From positions 307,380-371,379 of the forward strand of contig NZ_JACHXK010000002.1 in NCBI RefSeq assembly GCF_014192105.1: a stretch of DNA of 64,000 nucleotides, in the 5' to 3' direction. This DNA comes from Paenibacillus phyllosphaerae (GTDB lineage: Bacteria > Bacillota > Bacilli > Paenibacillales > Paenibacillaceae). The translations under genes were made by a program, and so were the position numbers. Positions 1 through 9,337 of the stretch are shown piece after piece. A model generated the notes under the pieces. It did no database searches and was not told where the DNA came from. It was given only the letters and a program-made list of their open reading frames with translations. Within the stretch, counting starts at the first letter, position 1. Each line of letters opens with the position of its first letter.

Positions 1-44
1 GCGTTGAGTTGGTGCCGGAAGTATTGGTGGTGGGTGAGCGGTAA
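1..44 (+). CDS. murB: C-terminal end of UDP-N-acetylenolpyruvoylglucosamine reductase (MurB), partial
   Basis: Only the last 13 codons and a TAA stop (42-44) are inside the window. The residues VELVPEVLVVGER resemble the usual MurB ending, a hydrophobic strand followed by GE, and murB lies just before murA in related Bacillales. MurB makes UDP-MurNAc from the product of MurA. The fragment is too short to prove identity, so this is an inference from gene order and a short match. Confidence 0.5.
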   Translation, partial: VELVPEVLVVGER

Positions 45-59
45 CTCGGAGGTGATAAA

Positions 60-1340
60 TTGGACAAATTGGTGATTGAAGGCGGGAAACCTCTCTCAGG
101 ATCCATTGTTATCCAAGGGGCGAAGAATGCCGCATTGCCGATTTTGGCTGCCAGCATGCTGGTGGAAGGGAATGTGACGCTGGATCAGGTACCGAACTTG
201 CTTGATATCGAGGTCATGCTCAATATTTTGCGTGATCTGGGATGTAAGGCAGAGCATAAGAATCAGACGGTATGGCTGGATACGACCGGCGTGCAATCCT
301 CGCATATTCCGGAATCGCTGATGCGGCAAATGCGTTCCTCGATTTTTCTAATGGGGCCGCTGCTTGCACGATTCGGTGAAGTGACGATCTATCAGCCTGG
401 CGGCTGCGCGATCGGTGAAAGAAAGATTGATTTGCATCTGCGCGGATTGATGTCGCTTGGCGCGCAGATAGAAGAGGAAGGCAGCCGCGTCGTATGTTAT
501 GCGAAGAAGCTGCGGGGAGCGGAGATTCACCTAGATTTCCCGAGTGTCGGAGCGACGGAGAACATTATGATGGCCGCTGTGTTGGCCGATGGCTTAACGA
601 CGATCAGCAATGCGGCGCGTGAGCCTGAGATTCAAGACCTTCAGAACTTCCTTAATGCCATGGGCGCCAAGATTATTGGGGCGGGGACCGATACGATTAC
701 GATCGAAGGGGTAGAAAAACTTACGCCTTGCAGGTATCCGGTCATCCCGGACCGAATTGTAACAGGAACCATCATGGTAGCCGCCGCGGCGACAAGAGGT
801 TCGGTGACGATGCATAATACATGTCCGTCCCATCTGACTTCGCTCATCCATGTGCTCAGGCGGGCAGGTGTTCAAATTACGGTCGACGGTGATATAATTA
901 AAGTCGGCAGCGCCAATCGTCCCAAATCGATAGACCGGATCGTAACTTCGCCTTACCCTGCTTTCCCGACCGATCTGCAGTCGCAGGTCATGGTGCTTCT
1001 CGCGCTGGCTGACGGCGTTAGCATCATGAAGGAAACGATCTTCGAAGGCCGTTTCAAGCATGTGGATGAACTTTGCCGCATGGGTGCTGACATTCGTGTC
1101 GATCTGAACTCGGCGTTCATCCGCGGCGTACCGCGCTTGTATGGGGCAACCGTTGAGGCAACCGATCTTCGTGCGGGAGCAGCCTTGGTTATTGCCGGGT
1201 TGGCTGCGCAAGGCAAGACGGTCGTGGAGCAGATCCATCATATCGACCGGGGCTACGATCGAATCGAGACCATGCTAGAACACCTGGGGGCCAGAATCAA
1301 GAGGGTTTCTTCCCCGGTGAACAATCTAATTCAGCCTTAG
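60..1340 (+). CDS. murA: UDP-N-acetylglucosamine 1-carboxyvinyltransferase MurA
   Basis: Cytoplasmic enzyme that transfers enolpyruvate from PEP to UDP-GlcNAc, the first committed step of peptidoglycan synthesis. It has 426 residues, the normal family length. Lys22 in the GAKNAALP motif and the catalytic, fosfomycin-target Cys116 in the PGGCAIGER loop are both present. The start is TTG at 60 with SD ggaggtg at 49-55, about 4 bases upstream. It follows the murB end by 15 bases and sits upstream of divIB. Low-GC Gram-positives often have a second copy (murAB/murZ) elsewhere, so this may be one of two paralogues. Confidence 0.97.
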   Translation: MDKLVIEGGKPLSGSIVIQGAKNAALPILAASMLVEGNVTLDQVPNLLDIEVMLNILRDLGCKAEHKNQTVWLDTTGVQSSHIPESLMRQMRSSIFLMGPLLARFGEVTIYQPGGCAIGERKIDLHLRGLMSLGAQIEEEGSRVVCYAKKLRGAEIHLDFPSVGATENIMMAAVLADGLTTISNAAREPEIQDLQNFLNAMGAKIIGAGTDTITIEGVEKLTPCRYPVIPDRIVTGTIMVAAAATRGSVTMHNTCPSHLTSLIHVLRRAGVQITVDGDIIKVGSANRPKSIDRIVTSPYPAFPTDLQSQVMVLLALADGVSIMKETIFEGRFKHVDELCRMGADIRVDLNSAFIRGVPRLYGATVEATDLRAGAALVIAGLAAQGKTVVEQIHHIDRGYDRIETMLEHLGARIKRVSSPVNNLIQP

Positions 1341-1464
1341 AATCGTCATATAGATTGAAGACCGCTTACGGCAATGGCTAGCCGCTTGCACCGTTTCCAT
1401 GGAGAGGAAGATCGGTGTTCGTGCTACCACGCCGTTTGCGTTTGTACGAAATGAGGACAAGCCG

Positions 1465-2208
1465 ATGCAAGATAACAAGATTCCCGTCTTACGGGAGCCC
1501 GTCCGCAAGCGCAAAGGCGGGAAGAAACTGATTACCGTTCTTGTGCTCCTTTTTATAGTTATATTAAGCGTGTTGTTCTTTAATTCCTCCATCAGCAAGA
1601 TCTCCGCAATAACGGTCGAGGGGGAGCGGTTCAATACGGCTCAAGCATTGATCCTAACGGCGGGCATTGCACAAGGCGATACCTTTTTCGGCACGACCGA
1701 GAAGGTCGTTGAGGAGCGGCTGAAGAAGCTTCCGACGGTAGAGTCGGCAGTGGTAACCAAATCGTTTCCCGGCAAAGTGAACATTGTCGTCAAAGAATTC
1801 GCTCCGGTTGCTTATGAACTCTCGGCACAGGGCGAACTGACTGCGATCTTGTCGAATGGATCTAGTATTTCGGCAGGATCCGACAACGTCGTCGACAAAC
1901 CGATACTTTCCGGCTGGAAAAAGGATGATCCGATTAAGGCCAAACTGGGCATGGAGCTTGCCCAAATTCCGCCTGATTTGCTGACTGACTTCTCTGAGAT
2001 AATTCCTTCCCCCTCCAAGGCTTACCCTGACCGGATCAAAATTTACACTCGCACGCATTTTGAAGTCATCACCGCTGTGTCCCTATTAAAGGATAAGGTA
2101 TCAACTTTGGATGCCGTCGTGGAGACGCAGAACCCGGGTACCATTACTATGCTACTCGCAGACAGCTATGTTTCGTTCGATCCGGAAGAGCCAGAAAATG
2201 AGGAGTAA
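1465..2208 (+). CDS. divIB: Cell division protein DivIB/FtsQ
   Basis: Bitopic membrane protein of the divisome that works with FtsL/DivIC to time septal wall synthesis. From the ATG at 1465 it has 247 residues: a basic cytoplasmic tail (RKRKGGKK), one transmembrane helix at about residues 22-40, then the POTRA domain beginning near 'ISAITVEG' and the beta domain. The frame is open from an ATG at 1399 but that has no SD; 1465 has gagga 7-8 bases upstream and gives the usual N-terminus. It lies between murA and ftsA, the standard place. Confidence 0.92.
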   Translation: MQDNKIPVLREPVRKRKGGKKLITVLVLLFIVILSVLFFNSSISKISAITVEGERFNTAQALILTAGIAQGDTFFGTTEKVVEERLKKLPTVESAVVTKSFPGKVNIVVKEFAPVAYELSAQGELTAILSNGSSISAGSDNVVDKPILSGWKKDDPIKAKLGMELAQIPPDLLTDFSEIIPSPSKAYPDRIKIYTRTHFEVITAVSLLKDKVSTLDAVVETQNPGTITMLLADSYVSFDPEEPENEE

Positions 2209-2365
2209 GGCCAAAAAGAGACTACTCAATAGCTTGAAAGAGTGATAGAATTTAAATTACGCATTCTTAACAGAATAATAACGGAGTGATCCAATTAAAG
2301 GACAAGCTGTTGGAAATCGGATATTGTTGGAAACAATTGCATATACCGAAAAAAATGTAGAAAAA

Positions 2366-2392
2366 AGAGGGAAAATATAAATTGCGTTGAAT
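2366..2392 (+). promoter_or_regulatory. Candidate SigH-type promoter upstream of ftsA
   Basis: AGAGGGAAA at 2366-2374, then 11 bases, then GTTGAAT at 2386-2392. This fits the SigH pattern RnAGGAwww-N11/12-RnnGAAT with one mismatch. In B. subtilis ftsAZ is known to have a SigH promoter that raises FtsZ for polar division at sporulation, so the place is right. Called from pattern and context only. Confidence 0.5.
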
Positions 2393-2464
2393 ATGATAGA
2401 AAGCAATTTACGCGGCTTTCTTATCAAACGCAACAAATTCTTTTTGAAACGGAGGTGCCATGGG

Positions 2465-3715
2465 TTGAGCAGCAACGACATCATCGTCAGTTTGGACATC
2501 GGTACATCCAAGGTTCGTGCTATTATTGGTGAAGTAACGAACGGTTCCATTAATATTATTGGAGTAGGATCTGCCGACTCGGAAGGAATTCGAAAGGGCG
2601 CAATCGTTGATATTGACCAGACTGTGCAGTCGATTCGCAATGCTGTCGAGCACGCGGAGCGCATGGTAGGTATTGAGATAAACGATGTGTATGTAGGTAT
2701 TCAAGGCAATCATATCGGACTTCAGACGAATCACGGCGTTGTCGCGGTTTCCAATGAAGACCGCGAGATAGGCGACGATGACATCGACCGGGTGCTGCAA
2801 GCGGCTAAGGTAGTTGCGCTTCCGCCTGAGCGCGAGATCATCCATCTGGTGCCGAAGCAGTTTCTCGTAGATGGGCTAGAAGGAATATCTGACCCGAGCG
2901 GCATGATTGGCGTCCGCCTCGAGGTAGAAGCGACTGTAGTAACAGGGACGAAGACGGCCATACATAACCTTGTACGGTGCGTCGAGAAGGCGGACCTCAA
3001 GATTTCCGGTGTCGTCCTCATGTCTTTGGCTTCCGGTCAGATGTCATTGACCAAGGATGAGAAAAATATGGGTACTGTACTGGTGGATGTAGGTGCAGGC
3101 TCTTGTTCTATTGCGGTATTCGAGCAAGGCAATCTTGTGGCGACATCCACGCTGCCGATCGGCGGGGAATATGTGACGAGCGATATCTCCTATGGCTTGC
3201 GCACACAGACCGAATACGCCGAGAAGATCAAGCTTAAATATGGCTGTTCGCTCATCGATGATGCTGCTGAAGATCAGAAGTTCAAAGTGATGCGCATGGG
3301 AAGCAATGTAGAGAAGGAATTTACACAGGTGGATCTCGCGAATATCATTGAACCTCGGATGCAGGAGATCTTCCACCTCATTCGGATGGAAGTACACCGC
3401 CTCGGTTACAGCGATAAGGTTAACGGCTATGTGCTGACGGGTGGTTCCGTTACGATGCCAGGTACGTTAGCGCTGGCCCAGAGCGAACTGGAATCATCCG
3501 TCCGTATAGCAGTTCCCGATTATATCGGCGTTCGAGACCCAGCATACACAAGCGGCGTAGGCATGATTCAATACGTCTCCAAGTTTATGCGGAACCGTCC
3601 TGTGAGTTCGCCTAAGAAAGCGGTGGCGCGCAGCAAGGCAGGTTCTACTACGGCACCTGCTAACAAATCCGGACTGTTCGAACGACTGAAAAATATGTTT
3701 AGTGAATTCATTTGA
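2465..3715 (+). CDS. ftsA: Cell division protein FtsA (actin-like membrane anchor of FtsZ)
   Basis: Actin-fold ATPase that tethers FtsZ filaments to the membrane and recruits the divisome. Visible features are the phosphate-1 motif 'SLDIGTSKV' at the N-terminus, the SHS2-type domain in the first third, '[14 protein letters not shown]' (phosphate 2), 'LTGGSV' (adenosine motif) and a C-terminal amphipathic helix '[14 protein letters not shown]' for membrane binding. The start is TTG at 2465 with SD ggaggtg at 2451-2457 and a 7-base spacer, giving 416 residues; the frame is open further upstream to a weak TTG at 2387. FtsZ follows after 17 bases. Confidence 0.95.
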   Translation: MSSNDIIVSLDIGTSKVRAIIGEVTNGSINIIGVGSADSEGIRKGAIVDIDQTVQSIRNAVEHAERMVGIEINDVYVGIQGNHIGLQTNHGVVAVSNEDREIGDDDIDRVLQAAKVVALPPEREIIHLVPKQFLVDGLEGISDPSGMIGVRLEVEATVVTGTKTAIHNLVRCVEKADLKISGVVLMSLASGQMSLTKDEKNMGTVLVDVGAGSCSIAVFEQGNLVATSTLPIGGEYVTSDISYGLRTQTEYAEKIKLKYGCSLIDDAAEDQKFKVMRMGSNVEKEFTQVDLANIIEPRMQEIFHLIRMEVHRLGYSDKVNGYVLTGGSVTMPGTLALAQSELESSVRIAVPDYIGVRDPAYTSGVGMIQYVSKFMRNRPVSSPKKAVARSKAGSTTAPANKSGLFERLKNMFSEFI

Positions 3716-3732
3716 TCGGGGGAAGTAATAGA

Positions 3733-4875
3733 ATGTTGGAGTTTGACTTTGAGAATGAACAGCTCGCCCAGATAAAAGTAATCGGTGTAGGCGGCGGCGG
3801 CAGTAACGCAGTAAACCGAATGATCGAGAATGGGGTTAAAGGCGTTGAGTTTATTACCGTGAATACGGATGCTCAAGCGCTTCATATGGCTCGTTCCGAG
3901 CAAAAGCTGCAAATCGGCGACAAGCTGACGCGCGGACTTGGTGCAGGCGCGAATCCGGAAGTCGGCAAGAAGGCGGCTGAAGAATCCCGCGAGGCGATCA
4001 GCAACACGCTTAAAGGCGCTGACATGGTATTCGTAACAGCTGGCATGGGCGGCGGTACGGGAACAGGCGCTGCTCCTGTAATCGCTGAGATCGCACGCGA
4101 ATGCGGCGCGCTGACTGTCGGCGTCGTCACACGCCCGTTCACGTTCGAGGGCCGCAAACGTTCCGGACAAGCCGAGCTTGGCATCGAAGCGTTGAAAGAA
4201 AAGGTAGACACGCTGATCGTTATTCCGAACGACCGTCTCCTCGAGATCGTCGATAAGAAGACGCCAATGCTGGAAGCGTTCCGTGAAGCTGACAACGTGC
4301 TTCGCCAAGCGGTACAAGGCATCTCCGACCTGATCGCGGTCCCTGGTCTCATCAACCTTGACTTTGCGGACGTGAAGACGATTATGACGGAACGCGGATC
4401 CGCTCTGATGGGTATCGGCGCAGCAACTGGCGAGAACCGCGCGGCTGAAGCGGCACGCAAAGCGATTCAGAGCCCGTTGCTCGAGACGTCCATCGATGGT
4501 GCGCGCGGCATTATCATGAACATTACAGGCGGCGCGAATCTGTCCCTGTACGAGGTTAACGAGGCAGCTGAGATCGTAATCTCCGCTTCCGATCCGGAAG
4601 TTAACATGATCTTCGGCGCGAGCATCGATGAGAGCCTGAAGGAAGATATTAAGGTAACGGTTATCGCAACAGGGTTCGAGCATCGCAACCCAACCCCGGC
4701 TATTCGCCGCAATCCGGCAGCCCAACCGGCCGCTGAGCCTGCTCCTGAATCGCGCACTACGACGACACAAAGCGGAAGCGCCCGTCAGCCGTTCACGGCG
4801 AATCAAGGCAATGTTTCCAGCGACCAGCTTGATATTCCGGCATTCTTGCGCAATCGTCGCAACAATGACCGCTAA
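3733..4875 (+). CDS. ftsZ: Cell division protein FtsZ
   Basis: Tubulin-like GTPase that forms the Z-ring. It has 380 residues. The tubulin signature GGGTGTG is seen in '[13 protein letters not shown]', with the T7 'NLDFADVKT' synergy loop. A variable linker rich in A, P, T and Q follows, ending in the conserved C-terminal peptide '[10 protein letters not shown]' that binds FtsA, SepF and others. The ATG at 3733 is chosen (MLEFDFE is the usual N-terminus; SD gggggaag at about 3718-3725) rather than the TTG at 3712 that overlaps ftsA. The coding GC is high. Ends before a strong terminator. Confidence 0.98.
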   Translation: MLEFDFENEQLAQIKVIGVGGGGSNAVNRMIENGVKGVEFITVNTDAQALHMARSEQKLQIGDKLTRGLGAGANPEVGKKAAEESREAISNTLKGADMVFVTAGMGGGTGTGAAPVIAEIARECGALTVGVVTRPFTFEGRKRSGQAELGIEALKEKVDTLIVIPNDRLLEIVDKKTPMLEAFREADNVLRQAVQGISDLIAVPGLINLDFADVKTIMTERGSALMGIGAATGENRAAEAARKAIQSPLLETSIDGARGIIMNITGGANLSLYEVNEAAEIVISASDPEVNMIFGASIDESLKEDIKVTVIATGFEHRNPTPAIRRNPAAQPAAEPAPESRTTTTQSGSARQPFTANQGNVSSDQLDIPAFLRNRRNNDR

Positions 4876-4921
4876 GGCATAGAGCTACCCGATATTTAAC
4901 GGGATTATATGTAAACGAGGT

Positions 4922-4957
4922 TGACCGTTCCACGGAAGTGGGGCGGTCATTTTTTTT
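4922..4957 (+). terminator. Rho-independent terminator after ftsZ
   Basis: GACCGTTCCAC pairs with GTGGGGCGGTC across a short GGAA loop and is followed by a run of eight T residues. It closes the murA-ftsZ transcription unit. Confidence 0.9.
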
Positions 4958-5323
4958 GCTTTCCGCGCGATTCTAGCAGTTGGACGGGGAAGAGAGTTCC
5001 CGCGGCGAAACAAGCGCTAATTCGGCCTGAAAGTGTCACAATTACATAGCTGGCGTCCTGCATGTTCCGAGCCTACAAGACAGAATGTGAGGGGACTTCC
5101 ATAGATGAGAGAGGTTCATACAACGGATTCGAAATCAGGCGGGGCCGGACTTTACAGCCTATGAGAGCATCTTGCAGCACCCGGCAGTCTCGACAAAAAA
5201 AGATCGCTCCTGACGGCATGTTTAGACAGACATTGTAATAGGATTTAACTATACTAGACACAAGCGAAAAAGGGCACTACACACCACGCGGCATCTTGCA
5301 GCAAGCGCCAATCAAGCAGGAAG
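4958..5323 (+). promoter_or_regulatory. Non-coding upstream region of spoIIGA with candidate widely spaced promoter
   Basis: No credible gene is seen here. TAGACA at 5223-5228 and TATACT at 5250-5255 are 21 bases apart. The B. subtilis spoIIG promoter is known for an over-long spacer (22 bases) that needs Spo0A. A reverse-orientation 0A-box-like sequence (CTCGACAAA, 5189-5197) lies about 25 bases before the -35. A 13-base direct repeat, GCATCTTGCAGCA, occurs at 5167-5179 and 5291-5303. The Spo0A reading is inference from spacing and context. Confidence 0.4.
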
Positions 5324-6268
5324 GTGAATGCGCTGGCCCCTGTCTACATCGATGTTTATTTCATGGTTAACCTCTTTTTCAACGGCGCTGCACTGCTTAT
5401 GACAGCTTGGATCCGCGGTGTCAGACTACGTTGGTGGCGCACCTTGCTCGCAGCTTCGACAGGCGCCTTATACGCGGTCGTTGTCATCTTTCCGCAATTG
5501 AGTATGATGCTGTCGGTTCCGGTTAAAGTGCTGTTCTCACTCGTCATGCTGCTGATCGGGTTCGGATTCGGGAGTATCCAGCTGTTCATTCGCTTAATTG
5601 GCTCATTCTATATGGTTAATTTTGCTGCAGGCGGTGCGGTCTACGGGTTTCATTATCTGTTTATGGACGCAGCGGACAGTTATGACGGAGTACTACGTTT
5701 CATCGCGGGAACAGCCGTACCTGAGATTAAGGTGGCTGCTGTTTTTGTCTTTAGTATCGCTTGTGTGGGCCTTTACATTTTGCGTTCCGTCCTGACCTTT
5801 CGTAAAGAGCGTTCGATTGTCCAGAATCATCTTGCGGAGGTGAAAGTGACGATCGGGGACAGCGTACACACTTGCACAGGTCTGATCGATACAGGCAACC
5901 AGCTCTATGAGCCGCTTACGAGGACGCCTGTAATGGTGATGGAAGCTGCTATCTGGCAAGACGAACTGCCGCCTTCGTGGTTGAAAGGTATCAAGGAAGC
6001 GCAAGTGGATAGGCTGATCGCACACATGAGCGGAGAGTCTTTCGCATGGCAGGATCGACTGCGGCTCGTGCCATTTCGCGGAGTTAACCGAGGCGCACAG
6101 TTTATGCTGGCGATCAAACCCGATCAGGTAGCGATTACACGAGAAGGAGAAACATTTGTCACGACAAAGGTGTTAGTCGGCCTGGATGCCGGCAAGTTAG
6201 TCGCAGATGGGGCCTACCAGGCAATAATCCATCCGTCACTGCTCGTTAAAGCGGGCGCGTCTTCGTAA
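5324..6268 (+). CDS. spoIIGA: Sporulation sigma-E factor-processing peptidase SpoIIGA
   Basis: Membrane-bound aspartic protease that cleaves the pro-sequence of SigE in the mother cell after a signal from the forespore protein SpoIIR. It has 314 residues, the family length. The N-terminal half has five hydrophobic segments (about residues 7-145). The C-terminal half is pepsin-like with the catalytic motif 'LIDTGNQLYEPLT'. The GTG at 5324 is used because the conserved 'VYIDVYF' follows within ten residues, but the SD (aggaagg) overlaps it, so CTG at 5333 is also possible. It lies 33 bases before its substrate gene sigE. Confidence 0.93.
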   Translation: MNALAPVYIDVYFMVNLFFNGAALLMTAWIRGVRLRWWRTLLAASTGALYAVVVIFPQLSMMLSVPVKVLFSLVMLLIGFGFGSIQLFIRLIGSFYMVNFAAGGAVYGFHYLFMDAADSYDGVLRFIAGTAVPEIKVAAVFVFSIACVGLYILRSVLTFRKERSIVQNHLAEVKVTIGDSVHTCTGLIDTGNQLYEPLTRTPVMVMEAAIWQDELPPSWLKGIKEAQVDRLIAHMSGESFAWQDRLRLVPFRGVNRGAQFMLAIKPDQVAITREGETFVTTKVLVGLDAGKLVADGAYQAIIHPSLLVKAGASS

Positions 6269-6301
6269 AGCCACAGTTCTTCGTAGGAGGGATGGAGCAC
6301 C

Positions 6302-7024
6302 ATGCTCGTCAAATGGAAATTGATCCTGCAGTTATATTATTATCGTGTTTTGTTTTTATTCGGCCTAAAGAGCGAAGAAATTTATTATATCGGCGGAAGC
6401 GAGGCGCTGCCCCCGCCGCTTACGAGAGAAGAAGAGGAATATCTGCTTGAGAAGCTGCCTTCCGGCGATACGGCCATCAGGGCAATGCTGATCGAACGCA
6501 ACCTAAGGCTCGTCGTGTACATTGCCAGGAAGTTCGAGAATACAGGAATCCATATCGAGGACCTGGTGTCCATCGGTGCGATCGGGCTCATTAAAGCGGT
6601 GAATACGTTCGATCCGGAGAAGAAGATCAAACTGGCCACCTATGCATCCAGATGTATCGAGAATGAGATTCTGATGTATCTGCGGCGCAATAGCAAGACG
6701 CGCACCGAGGTGTCATTCGACGAACCGCTCAATATCGACTGGGATGGCAACGAACTGCTCCTCTCCGATGTACTCGGAACCGAGAATGATACGATCTACC
6801 GGAATATCGAAGAAGAGGTAGACCGGAAGCTGCTGCACAAAGCGCTCGACAAGCTGACGGAACGAGAGAGAATCATTATGGAACTGCGCTTCGGACTGGC
6901 CGACGGCGAAGAGAAGACGCAGAAAGACGTAGCGGATCTGCTCGGCATCTCCCAATCCTACATATCCAGACTCGAGAAGCGGATCATCAAACGGCTGCGG
7001 AAAGAGTTCAATAAAATGGTCTAG
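6302..7024 (+). CDS. sigE: RNA polymerase sporulation sigma factor SigE (pro-SigE)
   Basis: First mother-cell sigma factor of sporulation, made as an inactive precursor. It has 240 residues. Residues 1 to about 27 form the hydrophobic pro-sequence ([16 protein letters not shown]) removed by SpoIIGA. Region 2 ([17 protein letters not shown]...[14 protein letters not shown]) and region 4 with a helix-turn-helix ([20 protein letters not shown]) are intact. SD aggaggg at 6285-6291; ATG at 6302. It forms an operon with spoIIGA and ends before a terminator. Confidence 0.97.
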   Translation: MLVKWKLILQLYYYRVLFLFGLKSEEIYYIGGSEALPPPLTREEEEYLLEKLPSGDTAIRAMLIERNLRLVVYIARKFENTGIHIEDLVSIGAIGLIKAVNTFDPEKKIKLATYASRCIENEILMYLRRNSKTRTEVSFDEPLNIDWDGNELLLSDVLGTENDTIYRNIEEEVDRKLLHKALDKLTERERIIMELRFGLADGEEKTQKDVADLLGISQSYISRLEKRIIKRLRKEFNKMV

Positions 7025-7116
7025 TCGCTGGCGAGTTAGTGAGAACGACTGAAAATATTTTGTCAAGAAATGGACCGCCATAAGGGGGAATATCGCGCTC
7101 AATCGCAGATAAAATA

Positions 7117-7156
7117 CGGCTTCGCGCCATCTTCGGATGGCGGCGGGGCCGTTTTT
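7117..7156 (+). terminator. Rho-independent terminator between sigE and sigG
   Basis: GCCATC and GATGGC flank a TTCG tetraloop, and the stem is extended by CGGC/GCCG arms. TTTTT follows at 7152-7156. It separates the spoIIG operon from sigG, which needs its own forespore promoter; no clear SigF/SigG promoter could be read here. Confidence 0.85.
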
Positions 7157-7225
7157 GCGTTCGGAATAAATTGGGGGGGCGGGGAGATAATGAACATTAA
7201 TGTTTCTCCTTGGGAGGTAATCACG

Positions 7226-8008
7226 TTGACCCGAAACAAAGTCGAGATTTGTGGAGTGGATACCGCGAAACTGCCCGTCCTGACCAATGCCGAGATGCGC
7301 GAGCTGTTCACGGCATTGCAGACGAATAATGAATGGGCAGCAAGAGAGAAATTGGTGAATGGCAATCTGAGGCTGGTACTCAGTGTCATCCAACGCTTTA
7401 ACAATCGCGGTGAATTCGTCGACGACCTGTTCCAGGTCGGCTGCATTGGACTGATGAAGGCGATCGACAACTTTGATTTGAGTCAGAACGTCAAGTTTTC
7501 CACGTATGCAGTACCCATGATCATCGGTGAAATTCGCCGATACTTGCGTGACAACAACCCGATTCGGGTATCGCGCAGCTTGCGTGACATTGCCTATAAG
7601 GCACTGCAGGTTAGAGATAGCTTAACGAATAAAAATTCGCGCGAACCAACGATTTTTGAAATTTCCGAAGCGCTCAACGTTCCCAAAGAGGACGTCGTGT
7701 TTGCGCTCGACGCGATTCAAGATCCGGTCTCATTGTTCGAACCGATTTATCACGACGGGGGCGACCCCATCTATGTCATGGATCAAATCAGTGACGACAA
7801 AAACAAAGATGTGTCATGGATAGAGGAAATCGCGCTTAGGGAAGCGATGCACAAGCTCAACGAGCGGGAAAAGATGATTTTATCGATGCGGTTTTTCGAA
7901 GGCAAGACGCAGATGGAGGTCGCAGACGAGATCGGCATCTCGCAGGCTCAGGTGTCAAGGTTAGAGAAGTCGGCGATCCAACAAATGCAGAAGCATGTCA
8001 AGACTTGA
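7226..8008 (+). CDS. sigG: RNA polymerase sporulation sigma factor SigG
   Basis: Late forespore sigma factor. From the TTG at 7226 it has 260 residues, the same length as B. subtilis SigG, and starts 'TRNKVEICGVDTAKLPVL' as expected. SD ggaggt at 7213-7218, 7-base spacer. Regions 2 (NGNLRLVLSVIQRFNNRG...DLFQVGCIGLMKAID), 3 and 4 (MEVADEIGISQAQVSRLEK) are complete. The frame is open upstream to 7070 but that stretch contains the sigE terminator, so it is not coding. Followed at once by its own terminator. Confidence 0.97.
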   Translation: MTRNKVEICGVDTAKLPVLTNAEMRELFTALQTNNEWAAREKLVNGNLRLVLSVIQRFNNRGEFVDDLFQVGCIGLMKAIDNFDLSQNVKFSTYAVPMIIGEIRRYLRDNNPIRVSRSLRDIAYKALQVRDSLTNKNSREPTIFEISEALNVPKEDVVFALDAIQDPVSLFEPIYHDGGDPIYVMDQISDDKNKDVSWIEEIALREAMHKLNEREKMILSMRFFEGKTQMEVADEIGISQAQVSRLEKSAIQQMQKHVKT

Positions 8009-8009
8009 G

Positions 8010-8034
8010 CGGCGCAGCTAGCGCCGTTTTTTAT
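8010..8034 (+). terminator. Rho-independent terminator after sigG
   Basis: CGGCGC (8010-8015) and GCGCCG (8021-8026) flank a 5-base loop. Six T residues follow. The stem begins two bases after the sigG stop. Confidence 0.88.
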
Positions 8035-8130
8035 TTGGGCGCAAGCAGGACATTTTGCCCAAAACCAACATATAGTAATAACAAGGCGGTACAGGCGAGA
8101 TACTCCCCTTGGAAGCGTGGTGACAGGTGA

Positions 8131-8409
8131 GTGAAGATATCGGATTTTCAGACGAAAGATGTTATCAATATCGTAGATGGCCGGAAGCTGGGGCAGGTCA
8201 GCGATCTGGAGCTCGACCTCCGGCAGGGCAGGATCGATGCGATCGTCGTGCCAAGTTACACGAAGTTCTTCGGCTTGTTCGGCGGGAATGGGACGGATAT
8301 GGTCATTCCGTGGCGCAATATTGTGAAGATCGGGACCGATGTTGTGCTCGTTCGTGTCGATGACGCGAAGACCTACCGGGTAGAGGAAGAGGAGCAGGCT
8401 GCCCGGTAA
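8131..8409 (+). CDS. ylmC: YlmC/YmxH family PRC-barrel sporulation protein
   Basis: Small protein of 92 residues with one PRC-barrel fold: 'MKISDFQTKDVINIVDGRKLGQVSDLELD...GRIDAIVVP...IPWRNIVKIGTDVVLV'. The family is conserved in spore formers, usually between sigG and ylmD; its biochemical role is not established. GTG at 8131 is used; a weak SD (gtggtg) is about 8 bases upstream. It opens the ylm block and is followed by pgeF after 64 bases. Confidence 0.85.
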   Translation: MKISDFQTKDVINIVDGRKLGQVSDLELDLRQGRIDAIVVPSYTKFFGLFGGNGTDMVIPWRNIVKIGTDVVLVRVDDAKTYRVEEEEQAAR

Positions 8410-8473
8410 AGGGCAAGTCTGCTCTACTCCGCAAACCTCCGCGTATGGTACACTTGGCAAGAGGTGATCGTGG

Positions 8474-9337
8474 ATGAGAGAACCATTCGAACAATCGGCA
8501 GCGAAGGAACCTTCGCTTTTTTTAATATCGTCCTGGATGAAGGACATCGAAGGATTGACGGCCGGCTTTACCGGAAGAGAAGGCGGTGTGAGCGCTGCGC
8601 CGTGGACGGGATTGAATTGCGGGCTGCACGTAGGGGATGCGAACGAGGATGTCATCCGCAACCGCCAGTTGCTCGTACAGGCGCTCGGATGGTCTTTCGA
8701 AGCCTGGACCTGTGCCGAGCAGGTGCATGGCAACCGGGTCGTTCAAGTGACGCATGCTGACCGTGGCAAAGGCAATGACAGCAGGCAGAACGCGGTCGCT
8801 GAGGCGGATGCGCTCATGACCAATGAGGAAGATGTCCTTCTGACCTCCTTCTACGCGGATTGTGTACCGCTGTATTTTGTCGATCCGGTGAAGAAGGCGG
8901 TCGCGCTTGCCCATGCAGGCTGGAAAGGAACGGTTCAAGAGATTGCCCGTATGACCGTTGAGGCTATGGCGGTTGCTTACGGAAGCGATCCTGCTGATAT
9001 CCACGGTGCGATTGGCCCTTCAATCGGGGGCTGCTGCTATGAAGTGGATGAGACGGTGCTGAAGCGGGTCGAGCCTCTTCTTGAGGCCCTTAACGTCGAG
9101 GCGGCGGCGCAAGCGGAGATCATCGTTCCGACAACCGGCGGCAAGGCCACGATTAACTTGAAAGAAATAAACCGACAGATTATGATAAAAGCAGGAATTT
9201 TGCCGACGAATATCGAAATAACGAGTTGGTGTACCGGCTGCCGCACGGACCTATTCTTCTCCCATCGCATGGAGCAAGGGAAGACGGGGCGAATGGTCAG
9301 CTGGATAGGAATAGGAAGAGGTGCTGCACAAGCATGA
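8474..9337 (+). CDS. pgeF: Peptidoglycan editing factor PgeF / YlmD (laccase-domain amidase)
   Basis: Member of the multicopper-oxidoreductase-like DUF152 family. E. coli PgeF (YfiH) removes wrongly incorporated L-Ser at position 1 of muramyl peptides; some homologues also act on purine nucleosides. It has 287 residues with the family motifs 'CAEQVHGNRV', 'FYADCVPLYF', 'AHAGWKGT' and 'GPSIGGCCYEV', carrying the His/Cys zinc ligands. ATG at 8474 has SD aggtgat 7 bases upstream. The stop overlaps the next start by ATGA, indicating translational coupling. Confidence 0.88.
   Translation: MREPFEQSAAKEPSLFLISSWMKDIEGLTAGFTGREGGVSAAPWTGLNCGLHVGDANEDVIRNRQLLVQALGWSFEAWTCAEQVHGNRVVQVTHADRGKGNDSRQNAVAEADALMTNEEDVLLTSFYADCVPLYFVDPVKKAVALAHAGWKGTVQEIARMTVEAMAVAYGSDPADIHGAIGPSIGGCCYEVDETVLKRVEPLLEALNVEAAAQAEIIVPTTGGKATINLKEINRQIMIKAGILPTNIEITSWCTGCRTDLFFSHRMEQGKTGRMVSWIGIGRGAAQA

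Noticed and set aside
5073..5261. 62-codon - strand frame upstream of spoIIGA
   Set aside because: No SD, lies across the likely spoIIGA promoter, and the product looks random.
7070..7225. N-terminal extension of SigG from ATG 7070
   Set aside because: It would run through the sigE terminator hairpin; TTG 7226 has the SD and gives the exact family length.
7157..7225. SigF/SigG promoter before sigG
   Set aside because: GAATA at 7164 and a GGGGAGA stretch are present but the spacing and the rest of the -10 do not fit well enough to call.
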